Below, piece after piece: positions 1 to 12,547 of a stretch of 64,000 nt of DNA. A program made the translations under genes and the position numbers. Within the stretch, counting starts at the first letter, position 1. Each line of letters begins with the position of its first letter. The notes below the pieces were generated by a model. That model was not told where the DNA came from. It saw only the letters and a list, made by a program, of their open reading frames with translations, and ran no database searches. This DNA comes from Lonicera japonica. Lineage: Eukaryota; Streptophyta; Magnoliopsida; Dipsacales; Caprifoliaceae. The DNA lies in NCBI GenBank assembly GCA_021464415.1, contig CM038468.1:42272969-42336968 (forward strand), given 5' to 3'.

Positions 1-968
1 AGACTTGAAGTACCAAAATGGCTGGTAGACATAGTATAGCAGCCATCTGAGTCTAACCCCACGTGTTCCTGCTAGTGATGACTTATGACTCTGTAAGTGT
101 TGGGCGCCTATTGGTGGTTTAGAGAAACCATCCTCTATACTCGACAATCTTATCAACAGAGAAGTCCGAATTCCCAATAAGAATGTAGTAGGTTGGGGCT
201 CCAATAATTAACTTGTGCAAAGTATCTATGTATCACATACAGTCACAGTTATTAGTTCTAGTGCCACAAAGGGGTAGGTTCAGATCTCACTCAAGGGAGT
301 CTGTTTCCTGCTGATACATTTTTCCAGCACCAGATAAGAGCCCAATCTAATAATTACTCGCTCATTGGGCAGAAGAGCCGAACCCTTGGAAGTTGGAACA
401 CAATGAGACTTTAGAGAGAGGCTAAATATTTAGCAAATTAAGCCAACGCTACTGTATAGTTCCTATAGTTTAAAATGTAGAGGGATGCCAGCAAAAAATC
501 ACCGTTCATTCTATCTTCTCCACCTCCACAGGCCTCCCTGCCTTTTTCCTCAACCTTGGCACTTTAATTAACCCCCACACCACACAGATTATAGCCGGCC
601 AATTTAGTAATGAAACAAAGCACTTAGATCTCTCTCTTCCCTAATCTTTCTCACAAGTAGAGTGAAAGAGTATGTGTGTTTGCATTAGGTTCCTAGTAAA
701 TTCAGATGCTCACTAGAGGCTTGGATTTTATGTGGCATACTTTCTTGTCTTGCATCAAATGCACAAAAAGTGCATTGCTGGTACACGTTTTTAAATTTTA
801 ATGCTTGAGATTTTGTCTTTGAAGTGCTCTCTGTCTCTCTCTCTCACTCACGTACCTACCCAGGTACACGCACACATGCACAAACATATTGGATGTGCTC
901 TAATCTGAAGCTATTATATATCCTCTAGCTGGTGTGTCCTTTTTTTTTTCACTTGCTTAAATCTACAG
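1..968. other. Non-coding DNA before the first visible TIC110 exon
   Basis: No exon is recognisable here. The segment ends in a good acceptor (CTACAG) directly before the first TIC110 exon, so at least its right part is probably intron. A short CT-rich stretch lies near 830-850. The N-terminal third of TIC110, with its transit peptide and membrane segments, is not seen and would lie left of the window or be lost. Confidence 0.5.
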
Positions 969-3900
969 ATATGGTGTTAGCAAGCTGAACGAGGCATTCA
1001 ATGCAGAGCCTTGTGATATATACATTCGGTGAGTAAAGTTTAAATAATCATAGCTGCAAACTTGGTACTCTATATCCATCTGATATATATGAAAGTGACA
1101 TTTTTACCGCTGGACAGAAAATATATTTTGTGTACTGGAATGGCATTTGTTCAACTTAGGTTTGATGTTATGGGAATGTGACAACCTATGGGGGCATTTT
1201 GCGAATCCAACAATTGGAACACAACCCTATTTAACATCAACAGTAACAACCAACAATACTAGTTGGGCAATAGTAAAATTTTATGAAAACATATGCTTGT
1301 TTCACTTTCACTTCATTTTCCTCTTCTCTCCTCTATCCATCATTCCATCTATGCATGTAGATGTTTCTATAATGTTGCTTATTCCTCTGGTCATTGCTTG
1401 TTTTTGCTATTTGAGCAATTAATATGTGCAATTGTAAATAGCTTACATTTCAAAATTCAGAACATTGTCCATGTGTATTTAGATTTGTTTTGTTATATTC
1501 TCTGTTAGGTATGTTTCTGCTGTTCTTCCATCTGGAATTGAAGATCTTGAAGGGGATGAAGCCAACACTATTATCAACTTCAAATCTGCATTGGGCATCG
1601 ATGAGCCAGATGCAGCTGCCATGCATTTGGAGGTAAGCAAACATGAGAATGCTATGGCTGTATTTAAAGGAGGAGATGACACACTATTTTTTCCTCACCA
1701 ACTAATTCCTCAAAATATACATTTGTATCAATTATCAAATCAGAACTAGTACCTAATCTCAACATAATACTACTGAAAAACTCATATAAGCAAAAAAAAA
1801 ATCTTATCTAATTATAAACAAGAATCAAAACTCCAACAATAGTGATTACTATTTGACCTAAATTTGTTTATATTTTTGGCACCTCAGATTGGTAGGCGAA
1901 TATTCAGGCAAAGGCTTGAAACTGTTGGCCGTGATGGTGATATTGAACAGTGTCTAGTAGGTGTCGATTTTTGTTACTCTCTCATTATTATATCAGAGAT
2001 TCGGGGCTTGATCATTACAGTGTCTTCAGTGCAGGCATTTCAAAAGCTGATCTATGTTTCAAATATTGTGTTTGGAGAAGCATCATCTTTCCTTTTACCT
2101 TGGAAGCAAGTCTTCAAGGTCACTGATGATCAGGTATTCAGTCATTATAAACTTGGCTGTCATCTTCATTTGATGCATGTTGAATGAATTTCAACTGCAA
2201 TGACTCTCTGCTAGTTTAAACCTTTATTCTTTTTATTTGGACTAAGCTTGTGCACTTCATTGACTTTAACTCATGTCCAACTATGTAACAGATTCTTTAT
2301 CCTTGTGTATTTCAACCCTTTTCTCAATCAGGTTGAGGTTGTGGTTCGAGACAATGCAAGACGGCTGTATGCTTCCAAGCTAAAATCAGTTGGCAGAGGT
2401 AAATACTTGATTCAATTGCGTGTTGTGCATTATGTACTATCTCAGTAGATTTAGTAATTTACAATAGTCGGGCATTATGGTAGGTTTCATTTGTAAATAT
2501 CATCTAATTTGTCAAATATAATTTGTGTAGTTTCCTCTGAATATTGGATATTTGAATGCTGCTTAAATATCTTGGAACAGCATGCATATTACTGCGATTA
2601 TGCATTGACTGTTTGACCTTATTTGAACATTTTTTGATAAGAAACTTGAATTTTATTGATACTGGAAAGGAGATATGTATATGTGTGGAGGACAAGATAT
2701 CCACTAACAAAAGAAAATCAAAAACATATTCATCGTAACACGGGCTGATAAAAATCTTTCTACTAATTGCACTACCTACACACATCAATTACACAATTCC
2801 CTCCAATTATATTAAAATAAATTGAAACGGAACACCACTAATTTGCAAAAAATATCCATTGATTAATGGTGTTATGCTTCAAGTTTAACTCTGTTTTATT
2901 GTGTGGGTTGGCAACTAAGATAAGTGGTTCCTAGTTTATTCAATAACAATAAACACTTGTATTACTTCTATTTCCGATCTGAAAAATTGTGTTAGTGTTC
3001 TTCTTTTTGCATGCTTATCTTTTACTCTATGTTAATGGAGAGCAAAACTTTGTGGTCTATGCCTAAATATCTAAAAGATGCTTTGGGTAAATGATTTATT
3101 TAATGAAAATATGGGAAAAAAATTCTTTGAAGTGAATCCGTAGGCTCTTAACAGCATAGTCAAACTTTAAATCTATATTTGTATAATACATTTGCTAATT
3201 TCTTTACTTTAAAGTTTAACATCTTTAATCCTTCAATTATGGTAATTAGATTTGACTTTACATTCTTATCCTGGAACTTCAATGCTAACAAAAAGTTGAA
3301 ATATTTGCTAGATGTTGATACTCAGCAGCTTGTTAGCCTAAGAGATGCGCAGCTACTATATCGACTTTCTGATGAGGTTTACACTTAAAAACATGTTCTT
3401 ATTGGTGAACATTCTGCTCATCGACGGCTCATAGTTGTTTGTGTGTTTTATTTGGTTACTTTTGCAGCTTGCTGAAGACACCTTTAGGGAGCATACAAGA
3501 AGTCTTGTTGAGGAAAACATATCAGCAGCCCTTGGTAGACTGAAGTCCCTAACGAGAACAGCGTATGTCTATGATAACCAGATTATGAACCCCCCTTTCC
3601 CCTTATATATATGCTTAAATTTTCAATTATTTATTTTTTGCAATATTGTTCTATAAAGATCATTAATATGCACGAATCTACCTTGAAAATGGGTTTGTAA
3701 TAGCTTGCATGCCTTGATTGCAGAACAATATTTTAATTATTTTTTGGTACTTATTTTGCAAGCTATTATTTATAATAGAAGTCAATAATCAGCATAGTAT
3801 TGCTTGTCTAATGCCAAATAATTTGAAATCATATAGCATGGAAGCCTGGAATGTCATTGAAGAACTTGAAAAGATAGTGGCTTTTAATGATCGGCTTATC

Positions 3901-4040
3901 TCATTGAAGAATGATCCTAATGCCAGCCGTTTTGCCCGTGGGCATGGGCCTATTTCTTTACTTGGTAGGGATGTTCATCATACTATTGCTTCCCTGATCC
4001 TTATGAAGCTCTTTTGCGTTTATACGCTCTGAACCCAATC

Positions 4041-4060
4041 TCTCTCTCTCTCTCTCTCTC
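4041..4060. repeat. CT microsatellite at a TIC110 acceptor
   Basis: A run of about ten CT units directly precedes the AG at 4061-4062. It forms the polypyrimidine tract of the intron ending there. Confidence 0.9.
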
Positions 4061-5920
4061 AGGTGGTGAGTATGACGGTGACAGAAAGATGGATGAACTA
4101 AAGCTTCTGTTCCGTGCATATGGGACAGTTATGATAGTAGCCGGTCCAACAGAAGGATATAAGGTATATATTCAATCTGCTCCCTCCAAATTGAGCATTT
4201 TCTGCAGGACTTGCTTGATAATGCCAATCATTGATGGTTCCGTCGTTACCAATTTTTTTTTTCTTGTATGTATGACTAAAAAATTGCGAATTTGTGATCC
4301 TTCCAAGTAATTTTCAATTTCTTTCCCCAGGGTTCTATTTTAGAGGGAAATGTAAAAAGCATATCAAATTTAAGATGTGTGCAATATAATAACAAAACAA
4401 ATACTAATAAAAGATAGAGAGTTTTTAAAGAGAAAAATTGAGAGAAGTGGAACATGTATAGTTGATGTGTTTTTACTTCATATGCATAGTTTTATTATGA
4501 AAATTCTGTAAATGAATTGGAAACATGTGCGTCATACCCTTATTGTATAAGGCAATAGTTTTATCATTTTTATCATACTAGTATCTAGCAAAAGCTAAAC
4601 TATTTGAACAATGTTTGTAGAATCCTATCTATAAGGGGGGGTTTAACTTTTATCTGAATCTACTGTTTAGTTTTTGAAAATGATGTCAGCACTAAAACAA
4701 CAATTTTCTGAACAAGTTTTTTGTTTGTTTGTGTTGCCCTGGGGGTGGGGGTTGGGGTTGGATACCTACTATATCCAGCCTGTACATACCAGTTCCACAT
4801 ACTGATAAGATTCACGTTTTAGGTAGCATTTTTGAAAACGTTATGACTGCTCCAAAGTCCTAACATTGTCTATATGGTGACACTTGACACATACATTTAT
4901 GTGGCTTGCCTAGTGAAAATATAGTCTTAAGCATCATGTGCAATGCATCCAGTTTTGGGGAATGGATTTTCATATGAAATTGCATTTTGTTTTTATGTTT
5001 AAATTTCTTGTAATTTCAATATATATGCAAAACATACAAATATGAACATTGCATTGTCTAGGGTCTGGAATTGCTTTTGCTGAGTTTGGTTTTATGTTCC
5101 TCTATTATCAACTTATATTTTCATTTCTTATGCTTATTATCGTTTTTACATGTGTATATATTTTAATCCTTTACCTTTTCTCCTCTTTAGCGTGCAGTAT
5201 TGAACCAATTGAGGATTATATTTGGTTTAGGTACACGGGAGGCTGTGAAAATTACACGTGATGTTGGATCAAAATTATTTCGTAAGTGTCTGTCCAAATC
5301 TGGAGGTCATTTAAAAGCTGTTAGTGATTGCGAAGCAGCCTACCTCCAAAATCTTTCTGAAGAAGTTCACTTTGATCCACTAACCATTAAGATCCATGAA
5401 GGTAACATATCGTGTATTATCCTTCACCTGTGGCAGCAGATTTCATATTCTAGCATTTGGTTTCTTGTTAAGTGTGTTACAATACGCACATGTACATGTA
5501 TGTTGAGGTGATAATCTGCCACATGTTTAGAAATTTACCGGCATAATCTTCAGCAAGCTGTATCTGATGGAGAGCTCTGCGAGAAGGATATTAAGTCCTT
5601 GGAACAGTTGCAGTTTCTGCTATGTATTCCTAAACAAACTGTTGAAGCAGCTCATGCAGATATTTGTGGTAGTTTGTTTGAAAAGGTAAGTGTAGTTTTT
5701 CGTATTTTTGTAAATTTATAATAATTCTGCTGATGCTCTCTTTGACTTGACATGTTTGTTGACTTGATAATTTTCCAGGTGGTAAGGGAGGCTGTTGCTG
5801 CAGGAGTTGATGGATATGATGCTGATATCAAGGAATCTGTTAAAAAGGCCACATATGGTTTACGCCTATCACAGGAAGTTGCAATGTCTATTGCTGGCAA
5901 GGCTGTTAGTACCACCTTCC

Positions 5921-5923
<3 letters not shown>

Positions 5924-5954
<31 letters not shown>

Positions 5955-5962
5955 CACACACA
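5924..5962. repeat. CT microsatellite followed by CA repeat, in a TIC110 intron
   Basis: About 13 CT units are followed by a short CA run, just after the donor at 5905. The tract is ordinary intronic low-complexity DNA. Confidence 0.85.
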
Positions 5963-7618
5963 CAAGTTTATTTTCTAGTCTTTCATTCTTTGCTTTGAGT
6001 GGGGAGTGGGGTTTGGTCTAGCCTAGTGGAATTTGTTTACCACATTTGTCTAAGTTTGATCAATTGATTTAAGGTAAACTAGGTCCGTATTGATGCGCAT
6101 ACTTGAATAGGATTGTGGACATTTAAAAATATGAGCAAGTTTCTCTAAATATGTTGATAAATCAAAGATGATTAGATAATCATGTATGATTTCGCGCTAT
6201 TAGCACATCATATATTGAACACGAGTCTCGACGATGTAAGGGGGCATTGCAATTATTCTGTTGATAGTTAACAATAAACTTGTGTAGTTCTACGGTTTTC
6301 AATTCCGCCCAACTACCCATTTGAAATGAATCGGTGGCGAGTCATTTGAGGTTGCAAATTGACTGATTCTGCCAATATAAATGATTATATAATCTATGTG
6401 CTTCTCTTTATTCAAGTGACTTGTATTTTCTATTATGCAGGTCCGCAAAATTTTCATCAGCTACATAGAAAGATCGTGAGCAGTTCAGAACTGTGCAGAG
6501 GCTGCAAAAGAACTTGAAAATATGATTGCGTTCAACAACTGGGTCGTTACTGAATTAGTAGCTGACATCAAAGGAGTGGAGGAATCTAGTACTGATAGTA
6601 CCACTGCACCCGAAGAAGAGTCACTCAAGAAAGCTAGACCCATCAAGACTAACACGAAGATGAGCCAAACCGAGATAACTCTCAAAGACAACCTCTCTGA
6701 TACGGACAGAATTGACATTTACAAGACCTACTTGCTATGCTGTCTAACGGATGAAGTTAGATAACATTCGGTGTGGGAATCACCATAAAGAAGGATGACT
6801 CAGATTACGTTCTGCTGAGTCAACTCCGCAGGATCCTTGGTTTGACTGACAAAGAAATTGTGGGAGTGCACATGAGCTTAGCCAAACAGGCTTTTAGGCA
6901 GCAAGTAGAGGTGATTTTCGCAGACGGTCAATTTACAACAGCTAGGTTTGAGCAGCTCAATGAACTGCTGAAGCAAGTTAGGTTACCTCCACAGATTGGG
7001 CAGAAAATTATAGAGAGCACTACAAGTGCGAAAGTGGCTGCCACTCTTGAAACTGATGATGGTCAAGGGACACCAAGCATAAAGGATATAAGAGAACTTA
7101 AGGAATGTGGGGTCGATTTAGATGTAATTATAAGCAAGAGAGTACGAGTGGATCTTTTCAAGAAGACAGTTGATGGGATTTTCTCATCGGGAGCCGAAGA
7201 ATTTAATGAGGAGGAAGTTTATGAAAAAATCCCACAGGATCTTAGTATTAACACTAAGGAAGCGAGACGTGTTGTTCATGAACTTGCGAGAACTAGGATA
7301 TCAAACTCGCTGATTCAGGCTGTGTTACTACTAAGGCAAAGAAACCATTCGGGCATGGTAAGAACTCTTTTTCTTCTGCATTGATAAATTTTCCAGCGGA
7401 AAACTCTGTACTTAATGCTAGACAGTTGGTACTCCTTTTGGTGGTGTTTGTCAAAATTTTCCTGATACGACTAGTGTGAAAAAAAGAAAAGAAAAAGAAA
7501 ACCCAAGGTTGAGAACTACTCCATCTTTTTTCTGCTGAGAAAATAAAGCTGGAACCAGTTACCTGGAATTGAATTCTTTTCTTACACTAGTTCAGTCCCT
7601 GCAATCAAAAACACCCCA

Positions 7619-7766
7619 AGGCAATGTGTTTGGTTGGCGCTGTAAGTGTAAAAAGACTTTTGTTTTTACTTTTACACAGTTTTCTGCATTTTGATGCTAC
7701 CAGCTACAAACCAAATAGTAATGCAGATGAATTCCATAATTTCTGATACCAACCAAACATGCACTA
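7619..7766. mobile_element. Candidate Tourist-like MITE in the last TIC110 intron
   Basis: The left end reads GCAATGTGTTTGGTTGG and the right end, reverse-complemented, reads GTGCATGTTTGGTTGG, about 148 bp apart. TAA follows the right end. This fits a PIF/Harbinger-type MITE, but the left target duplication is unclear. Confidence 0.4.
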
Positions 7767-7849
7767 AAAAATTTCATTTGCACAAAAAAACTCTATACAT
7801 GAAAAATGAGTTGCACCGAATTGAGTTTTCCCCTGTTCATGTGTCTATG

Positions 7850-9183
7850 TGAAAGGGATATGTCCTGGGACTATTCATAAATTATGATTTGTACTTGGAT
7901 ATCTTATGCTTATTTTCATTAATAAAGTTTATTTTATTTTACTTTATATTCTCTTGTAAATAATATATATTAATACTAGTTCATCAAGTACGTGACTTGA
8001 TTGTGGGATGCTAGTAATGCTATAATAATATTATTTAGATGTCCCTAATTATGTATCAATAATCTAGGATCACATTGATATAATGATTAGAGTATGGGTC
8101 AGCTGATGACTATGTTCCACAAGTCATGGATATGAAGATATTAAGCTGAACACACTGATACTTATTAGGGAAAAAAGTATTGGACCGACCCACTTTGGGG
8201 ACACTGCGAGGAGTGTTACATAATGTCATCAGTGATGTTCCCCATTTGTGATATCGTATTATCCTCGGACCTGAGATCGTCATGGTTACCAACATAGGGA
8301 TTAGTATGTCAGGCATCATCAAACGTTGCTCTTGACCGAGTAATTATAAAGATGATGATCAAGCATACTATAAACTATGTAGAGGTATGTGGTTGATCAA
8401 GATGTGATTTGTCACTCTCATATAATGAGAGAGATATCTTTGGGTCCCTTGATAAGTATAATTAATATTTGCATGGCCATGCGCAAATGAGGTGTCATTT
8501 GTATTAGATTAATTATACTTAGAGATCAAGAAATAAATATTGAACTATACAAGAATGACACTTGCCTAGTCTTGTGTTCAATCTAGATATCGGTTGACAA
8601 AAGGAATTAATATGTGAAATATCAATTTAAGGTTGTGTCGTTTTGACCTTTATACCCTTTGAGTAGTAGTAATGTTTTACTAGAGACCGCTTACTATTTG
8701 TATAACAAAACGGGCTTTTAATTATACTGCCAAAGAGTATAAACCTACAGGGTCGCACACTAAAACGAGTTGGATCAAAACGAATTGAAAACGGACCAAG
8801 TTGGACTTGGGCCTATTTCGTTTTGTTGCTTAGGGTTTCTCATTAGGGTTCTCTTTTAAAAGGGAACCGTTGTTCTTCTTGGCCGTCTAAGAGAGTCATA
8901 GAGGCAGAGAACGAACTAGGTGTGAGAAGAACCCTAAAGGCACTAGTACACCAAGTAAGGATCTGATCTCGTTCGTGTGTGCATACCGTAGAGGCGTTGT
9001 ATTTTCGACGCTAGAACGACAACAACAGAAGGTTCTATCCACCGTGTTCATCACCTTTAATTCGAAATCTCATACAAGGTATATTTTCTATCGATTTTTA
9101 TTGAATAGTATAGATCATAGGGTTTAATGATTAGTGCACAATTTAGTGTATGTGATACATGATTACTGCCCTAATGACCAACA
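7850..9183. mobile_element. Solo LTR (1334 bp) in the last TIC110 intron
   Basis: The element begins TGAAAGGGATATG and ends CCAACA, so it has TG...CA termini. It is flanked on both sides by the 5-bp direct repeat CTATG (7845-7849 and 9184-9188), the usual mark of LTR-retrotransposon integration. No gag or pol coding sequence is present inside. The simplest reading is a solo LTR left by recombination between the two LTRs of a full element. Only CTATGTAG remains between its right end and the TIC110 last exon, so the polypyrimidine tract and branch site of that intron now come from transposon sequence. Confidence 0.75.
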
Positions 9184-9359
9184 CTATGTAGATTTTGTCG
9201 CTCAACAACTTGTTAGCATGTGACAAGGCCTTGCCGTCCATGCCGTTGTCGTGGGAGGTGCCGGAGGAACTGGCGGATCTATTTCTTCTGTACCTGAAGA
9301 ATGACCAGCCACCCGAAAAGGTTTCGCGCTTGAAGTATCTACTTAGCATAGCAGATTGA

Positions 9360-10521
9360 ACGGCGGAACTGATGATGAACGACATAAGAGAAGTTTTCAT
9401 TTTATTTTAGTAGTTGTTGATAAATTTTAGTTAGTTTATTTAAGGAAGTTTTTGAATGCACCCCAAAAATACGAAAAAATATTAGGTGCTCACAGTGTAC
9501 CACGTGGCAACTACTCTTGCGTTTGAGAGGAAAAAAATAGTTGTAAGGGAGAAGTTTGTGGGCATCCATGCAACATTAAAACACATTACTTTTTTCAACA
9601 AAAAAAAAACACATTACTTTTGAAAATATTTATTAAAGTAGCAGAAAAGAAGCCATTGTTTACGAAAATGGCATAAACCCGACTTATCGTTAATTCCTCT
9701 TTCGTCTTTTTTGTTGTTTTGCTCGAGAACCATTTAACCCCTCTTTCTACCCGCTTCTCTCACAATATGATGTTATTATTAACTAGACAAATAAATTATA
9801 CTCTCTTATTATACACATGGGTCCAAAACATTATAAATTTATGATGGGTCAATTTGTACTTTTTTTTTTTGCGAGAGCCCATTTTATTTAATTTATATTG
9901 ACGACTTCTCTAATTTTTCCTAATTATAATATATTTATCTAAAATAATTATAAATGGAATTTGTCTAATAAATAAAAATAGCTATTTTGTCTAACCTAAT
10001 ACGGATAAAGTGGCTCCAATTTAGGTTAGAACAAATAAATTAAAATTAGGCAAATAATTTTTTTTTTAAAAATTTAATATGGAAGCCATTTTTCAATACG
10101 GACAAAATGGCTCCAGTTTAACCTAATTTATAGTATTTAGACAAATATTTTTTTTTATAATATGGTAACCCTTTTTGACACACTTTAATTTTTTTGACCC
10201 ATTTTATAAATTAGACAAATAAAGTTTTTAACCCCCTCACTATTCCCCCTTCTCTAAAAATGGTTTACTGTGTTAGTTTGTGTTTTTGAAGCATACTCAA
10301 ATCTAATTTTATTTTATTTTATTTATTTATTTTATGCTTTTCATTTTGTTTTTTTAATCCTATTTTTGTATGCTTTAATTTGCGATTTTTCTTACTTTCT
10401 TGCGAGTGATTGATCAGACTAGGTTCAATTGATTAAGTTGTTTAAGTTTGATTATGGATTGCTTTTACTTTTTAGTAATGTAAAATATGAAACCTATAGA
10501 AAAAATCATCAACAAAGCGTT
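9360..10521. other. AT-rich intergenic DNA with a ~96-bp tandem repeat
   Basis: No gene is seen. From about 9999 to 10190 a roughly 96-bp unit occurs twice; each copy starts AATACGGA, contains TGGCTCCA and ends in a T-rich stretch before AATATGG. The rest is low-complexity AT-rich sequence. Confidence 0.55.
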
Positions 10522-10832
10522 AACCAATTTACGGGAGCCTTTTTGTATATAATATTTTGTCTACTTGGGTACAAACGTTGTTATTGGGTATCATAGTGTA
10601 CACAAATGTGTCTATAGATATTTAGATATGTATTAGTTTTACTAGGTGCAATTAAGATCTATACAAAAAATTTTATAAACTGGTTCATGAGAGCCTTTTT
10701 TTTTGTCTAATATTTGGTCCAATTGGGTACCAATTTTGTACTATATTATACACGAATGTACCTATATATGTTTACATATATACTAGTTTTACTGTGTGTC
10801 ATTATGACCGGTATAAAAAAATTATAAACCGG
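10522..10832. repeat. Diverged tandem duplication, unit ~155 bp
   Basis: Two adjacent units share the order GAGCCTTTTT, then ATATTT(T)G, TTGGGTAC, ATTATACAC-like, TATGTTTA-like, TAGTTTTACT, and ATAAAC at the end. The second unit starts near 10679. The function is unknown, and it could be part of a decayed transposon. Confidence 0.65.
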
Positions 10833-10839
10833 AGCCCAG

Positions 10840-11045
10840 ACCATAGCAAGATATTGTCCGCTTTTGGTGGACCCACTCCAGTTACAACTGAGTAGCCCTT
10901 TCCTGCACAGTTTTGTTTTTGGCAGGTGCACCCATGGCAACCCCCAAAAGGCCCTTTGCTAGTGGGAACCTTTACATGTACATATAAGGCACTACAAGTT
11001 TTCCCCACGTTCTAATGTGGGACTTTACATGGCGGCCCGATTTCC
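10840..11045 (-). other. Repeat carrying a snRNA-promoter-like USE/TATA pair
   Basis: On the minus strand AAGTCCCACATTA (near 11015-11027) resembles the plant snRNA upstream sequence element RTCCCACATCG. A TATA-like TTATATGT follows roughly 30 bases downstream. The surrounding sequence (GCAAGATATTGTCCGC, ATGTGGGACTT) looks like a repeat I associate with many plant genomes. No snRNA, U6 or 7SL sequence follows, so no RNA gene is called. Confidence 0.3.
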
Positions 11046-12290
11046 CATAGGAAGGAAAACAACATTCAGGAGCGGGCAATCACGGATTACCGTCACTAAC
11101 AACAGCGAAAACTTTAGATAACTCAAATATTGCTAAACAACTAGATTGTACTAATAGAACTTATATAGCAAAATGGAGTAATTAAAACATTATATTATAA
11201 CTTAATGAGTTCATACAATATTAAAAATCTCCACGATAAGATATGACTATTCAAAGTTTTAATATAGCAAAATATACAAGTCCAAAGAAATATATTATAA
11301 GCCGAAATCAAAATTTAACAAAAAGGTTACCTCGCTATAAACAATTTTCAATGCATCAGAAGCAGACTAAGAAGCAATGCTCTTTCATTTACCTCGATCT
11401 TTTGTACCCGTTGATGTACTTGTATAGGAAAATTGTGAGCCAAACGGGCCCAGTGGAAACTATAGAATTTTTGTTAAAAGATACATCTTGTAATAAATAT
11501 GTCGCGTGCAATTTGAAAATAATTTCTTTATATGTGAGTTAACCAAAAATATGCCACACACTTCACATGCATGTTTTTCCAACCAAGCAAACATACTTAT
11601 ATATATATATATATATATATTAATACAGTAAAGTAAACATCCATGGCACTTATCTTCTAGCGATGAACTCATCCATCCTCAAGTATTTATCTAGGATTTC
11701 TTATCTATTGTGCACAGTCATCATGGTTGGGGTATGCCACATCTTTAGCAAGGTCCTCCCCTCTACTTGGACCACCTACAAGGTCCTCCCCTCTTACTGG
11801 ACCACCTAGACGTTAGCATTATATAGGCGCATGGTATGCAACCATCATGGTTAGGTCCCCCTGACAGGACCATAGGGTATGCGGCTTCCCTAGTGGGGTC
11901 TCCCTATCGAATCGGGGCATGTAGCCTCAATGGCTAAGTTTCCCCATGGACCATAAGTGCCAAAATATTAAAGTAACGACAATCTCACAACTAAATTGTA
12001 TATATGTGTATAACCATCAATTACAAGAGTCTATCAATATCAATATATAGTGATATAATTCCTTGTGATATAAAACTCACAATTTATTCAATTTGTAAAC
12101 ATATGGCAAGTTTCATCATTACTGATTTATGTTCAAGTGGGTTTATGATCATTTGGGGGTTATTTGAACAAGTAAGCAACAAATCATGTAGAAACGACAA
12201 ATTTATATATGTATAACCCCAAATCAAACAAAAAAACAATGAAATCAAACTCAACCCCCATGCAAGAACACAATCTCTAAATTATACCAA
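11046..12290. other. Gene-free intergenic DNA
   Basis: No supported gene is present. It holds an AT dinucleotide run near 11599-11620 and a GC-richer block at about 11700-11960 containing a 30-bp tandem duplication. Translations in all frames are short and look like no known family. Confidence 0.5.
11750..11809. repeat. 30-bp tandem duplication
   Basis: Two head-to-tail copies begin AAGGTCCTCCCCTC and end GGACCACCTA, differing by one or two bases. Confidence 0.85.
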
Positions 12291-12297
12291 CCCCCCC

Positions 12298-12328
<31 letters not shown>

Positions 12329-12330
12329 AA
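12291..12330. repeat. C28-A12 homopolymer junction
   Basis: A run of 28 C is followed directly by 12 A. The exact length is likely to be unreliable in any sequencing method. Confidence 0.95.
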
Positions 12331-12547
12331 ATTGTTAAGTAAAGATACATGCATCACATCTTAGTTTAAGGTTAATTAACTTATTAGTGTTCCCACCTTT
12401 ATGAAGCTCTAATATTTCTCTCTCTAGAACCCTCTAGAATAGTTCTCTAAGATTTGGTGGTGTTTATGGTTGAAATGAAATGAGATTGGGTTTTTGGTGT
12501 TATAAAAACCAGGTCAGCGTTGGTTAAAGGAGAAATGCACTGAAGAG

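Larger units (their letters stand above)
969..9359 (+). pseudogene. TIC110: TIC110-like chloroplast inner-envelope import protein, 5'-partial and disrupted
   Basis: TIC110 is the large inner-envelope protein that scaffolds stromal chaperones during plastid protein import. Exons by eye: 969-1028, 1509-1632, 1888-1956, 2035-2133, 2332-2398, 3312-3376, 3468-3562, 3837-3964, 4063-4163, 5191-5401, 5531-5685, 5779-5904, 6441-7357, 9192-9359. All have GT-AG borders and keep frame. The translation follows TIC110 closely: YGVSKLNEAFNAEPCDIY near the start, GRRIFRQRLE, LLPWKQV, a QTEITLKD block, and LNNLLACDKA in the last exon. Two lesions sit in the 6441 exon: an in-frame TGA at 6477-6479, and the loss of one base near 6757-6760 that puts a TAA in frame. 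A TGA at 9357 also ends the protein roughly 25 residues before the usual C terminus. The alternative to a decayed copy is assembly error at both sites. The family is sure; loss of function is likely. Confidence 0.85.

Noticed and set aside
1147..1508. Short plus-strand frames between TIC110 exons
   Set aside because: They cross an intron with clear donor and acceptor and have no family resemblance.
8110..8322. Minus-strand frame in the solo LTR
   Set aside because: No known domain; LTRs often contain chance frames.
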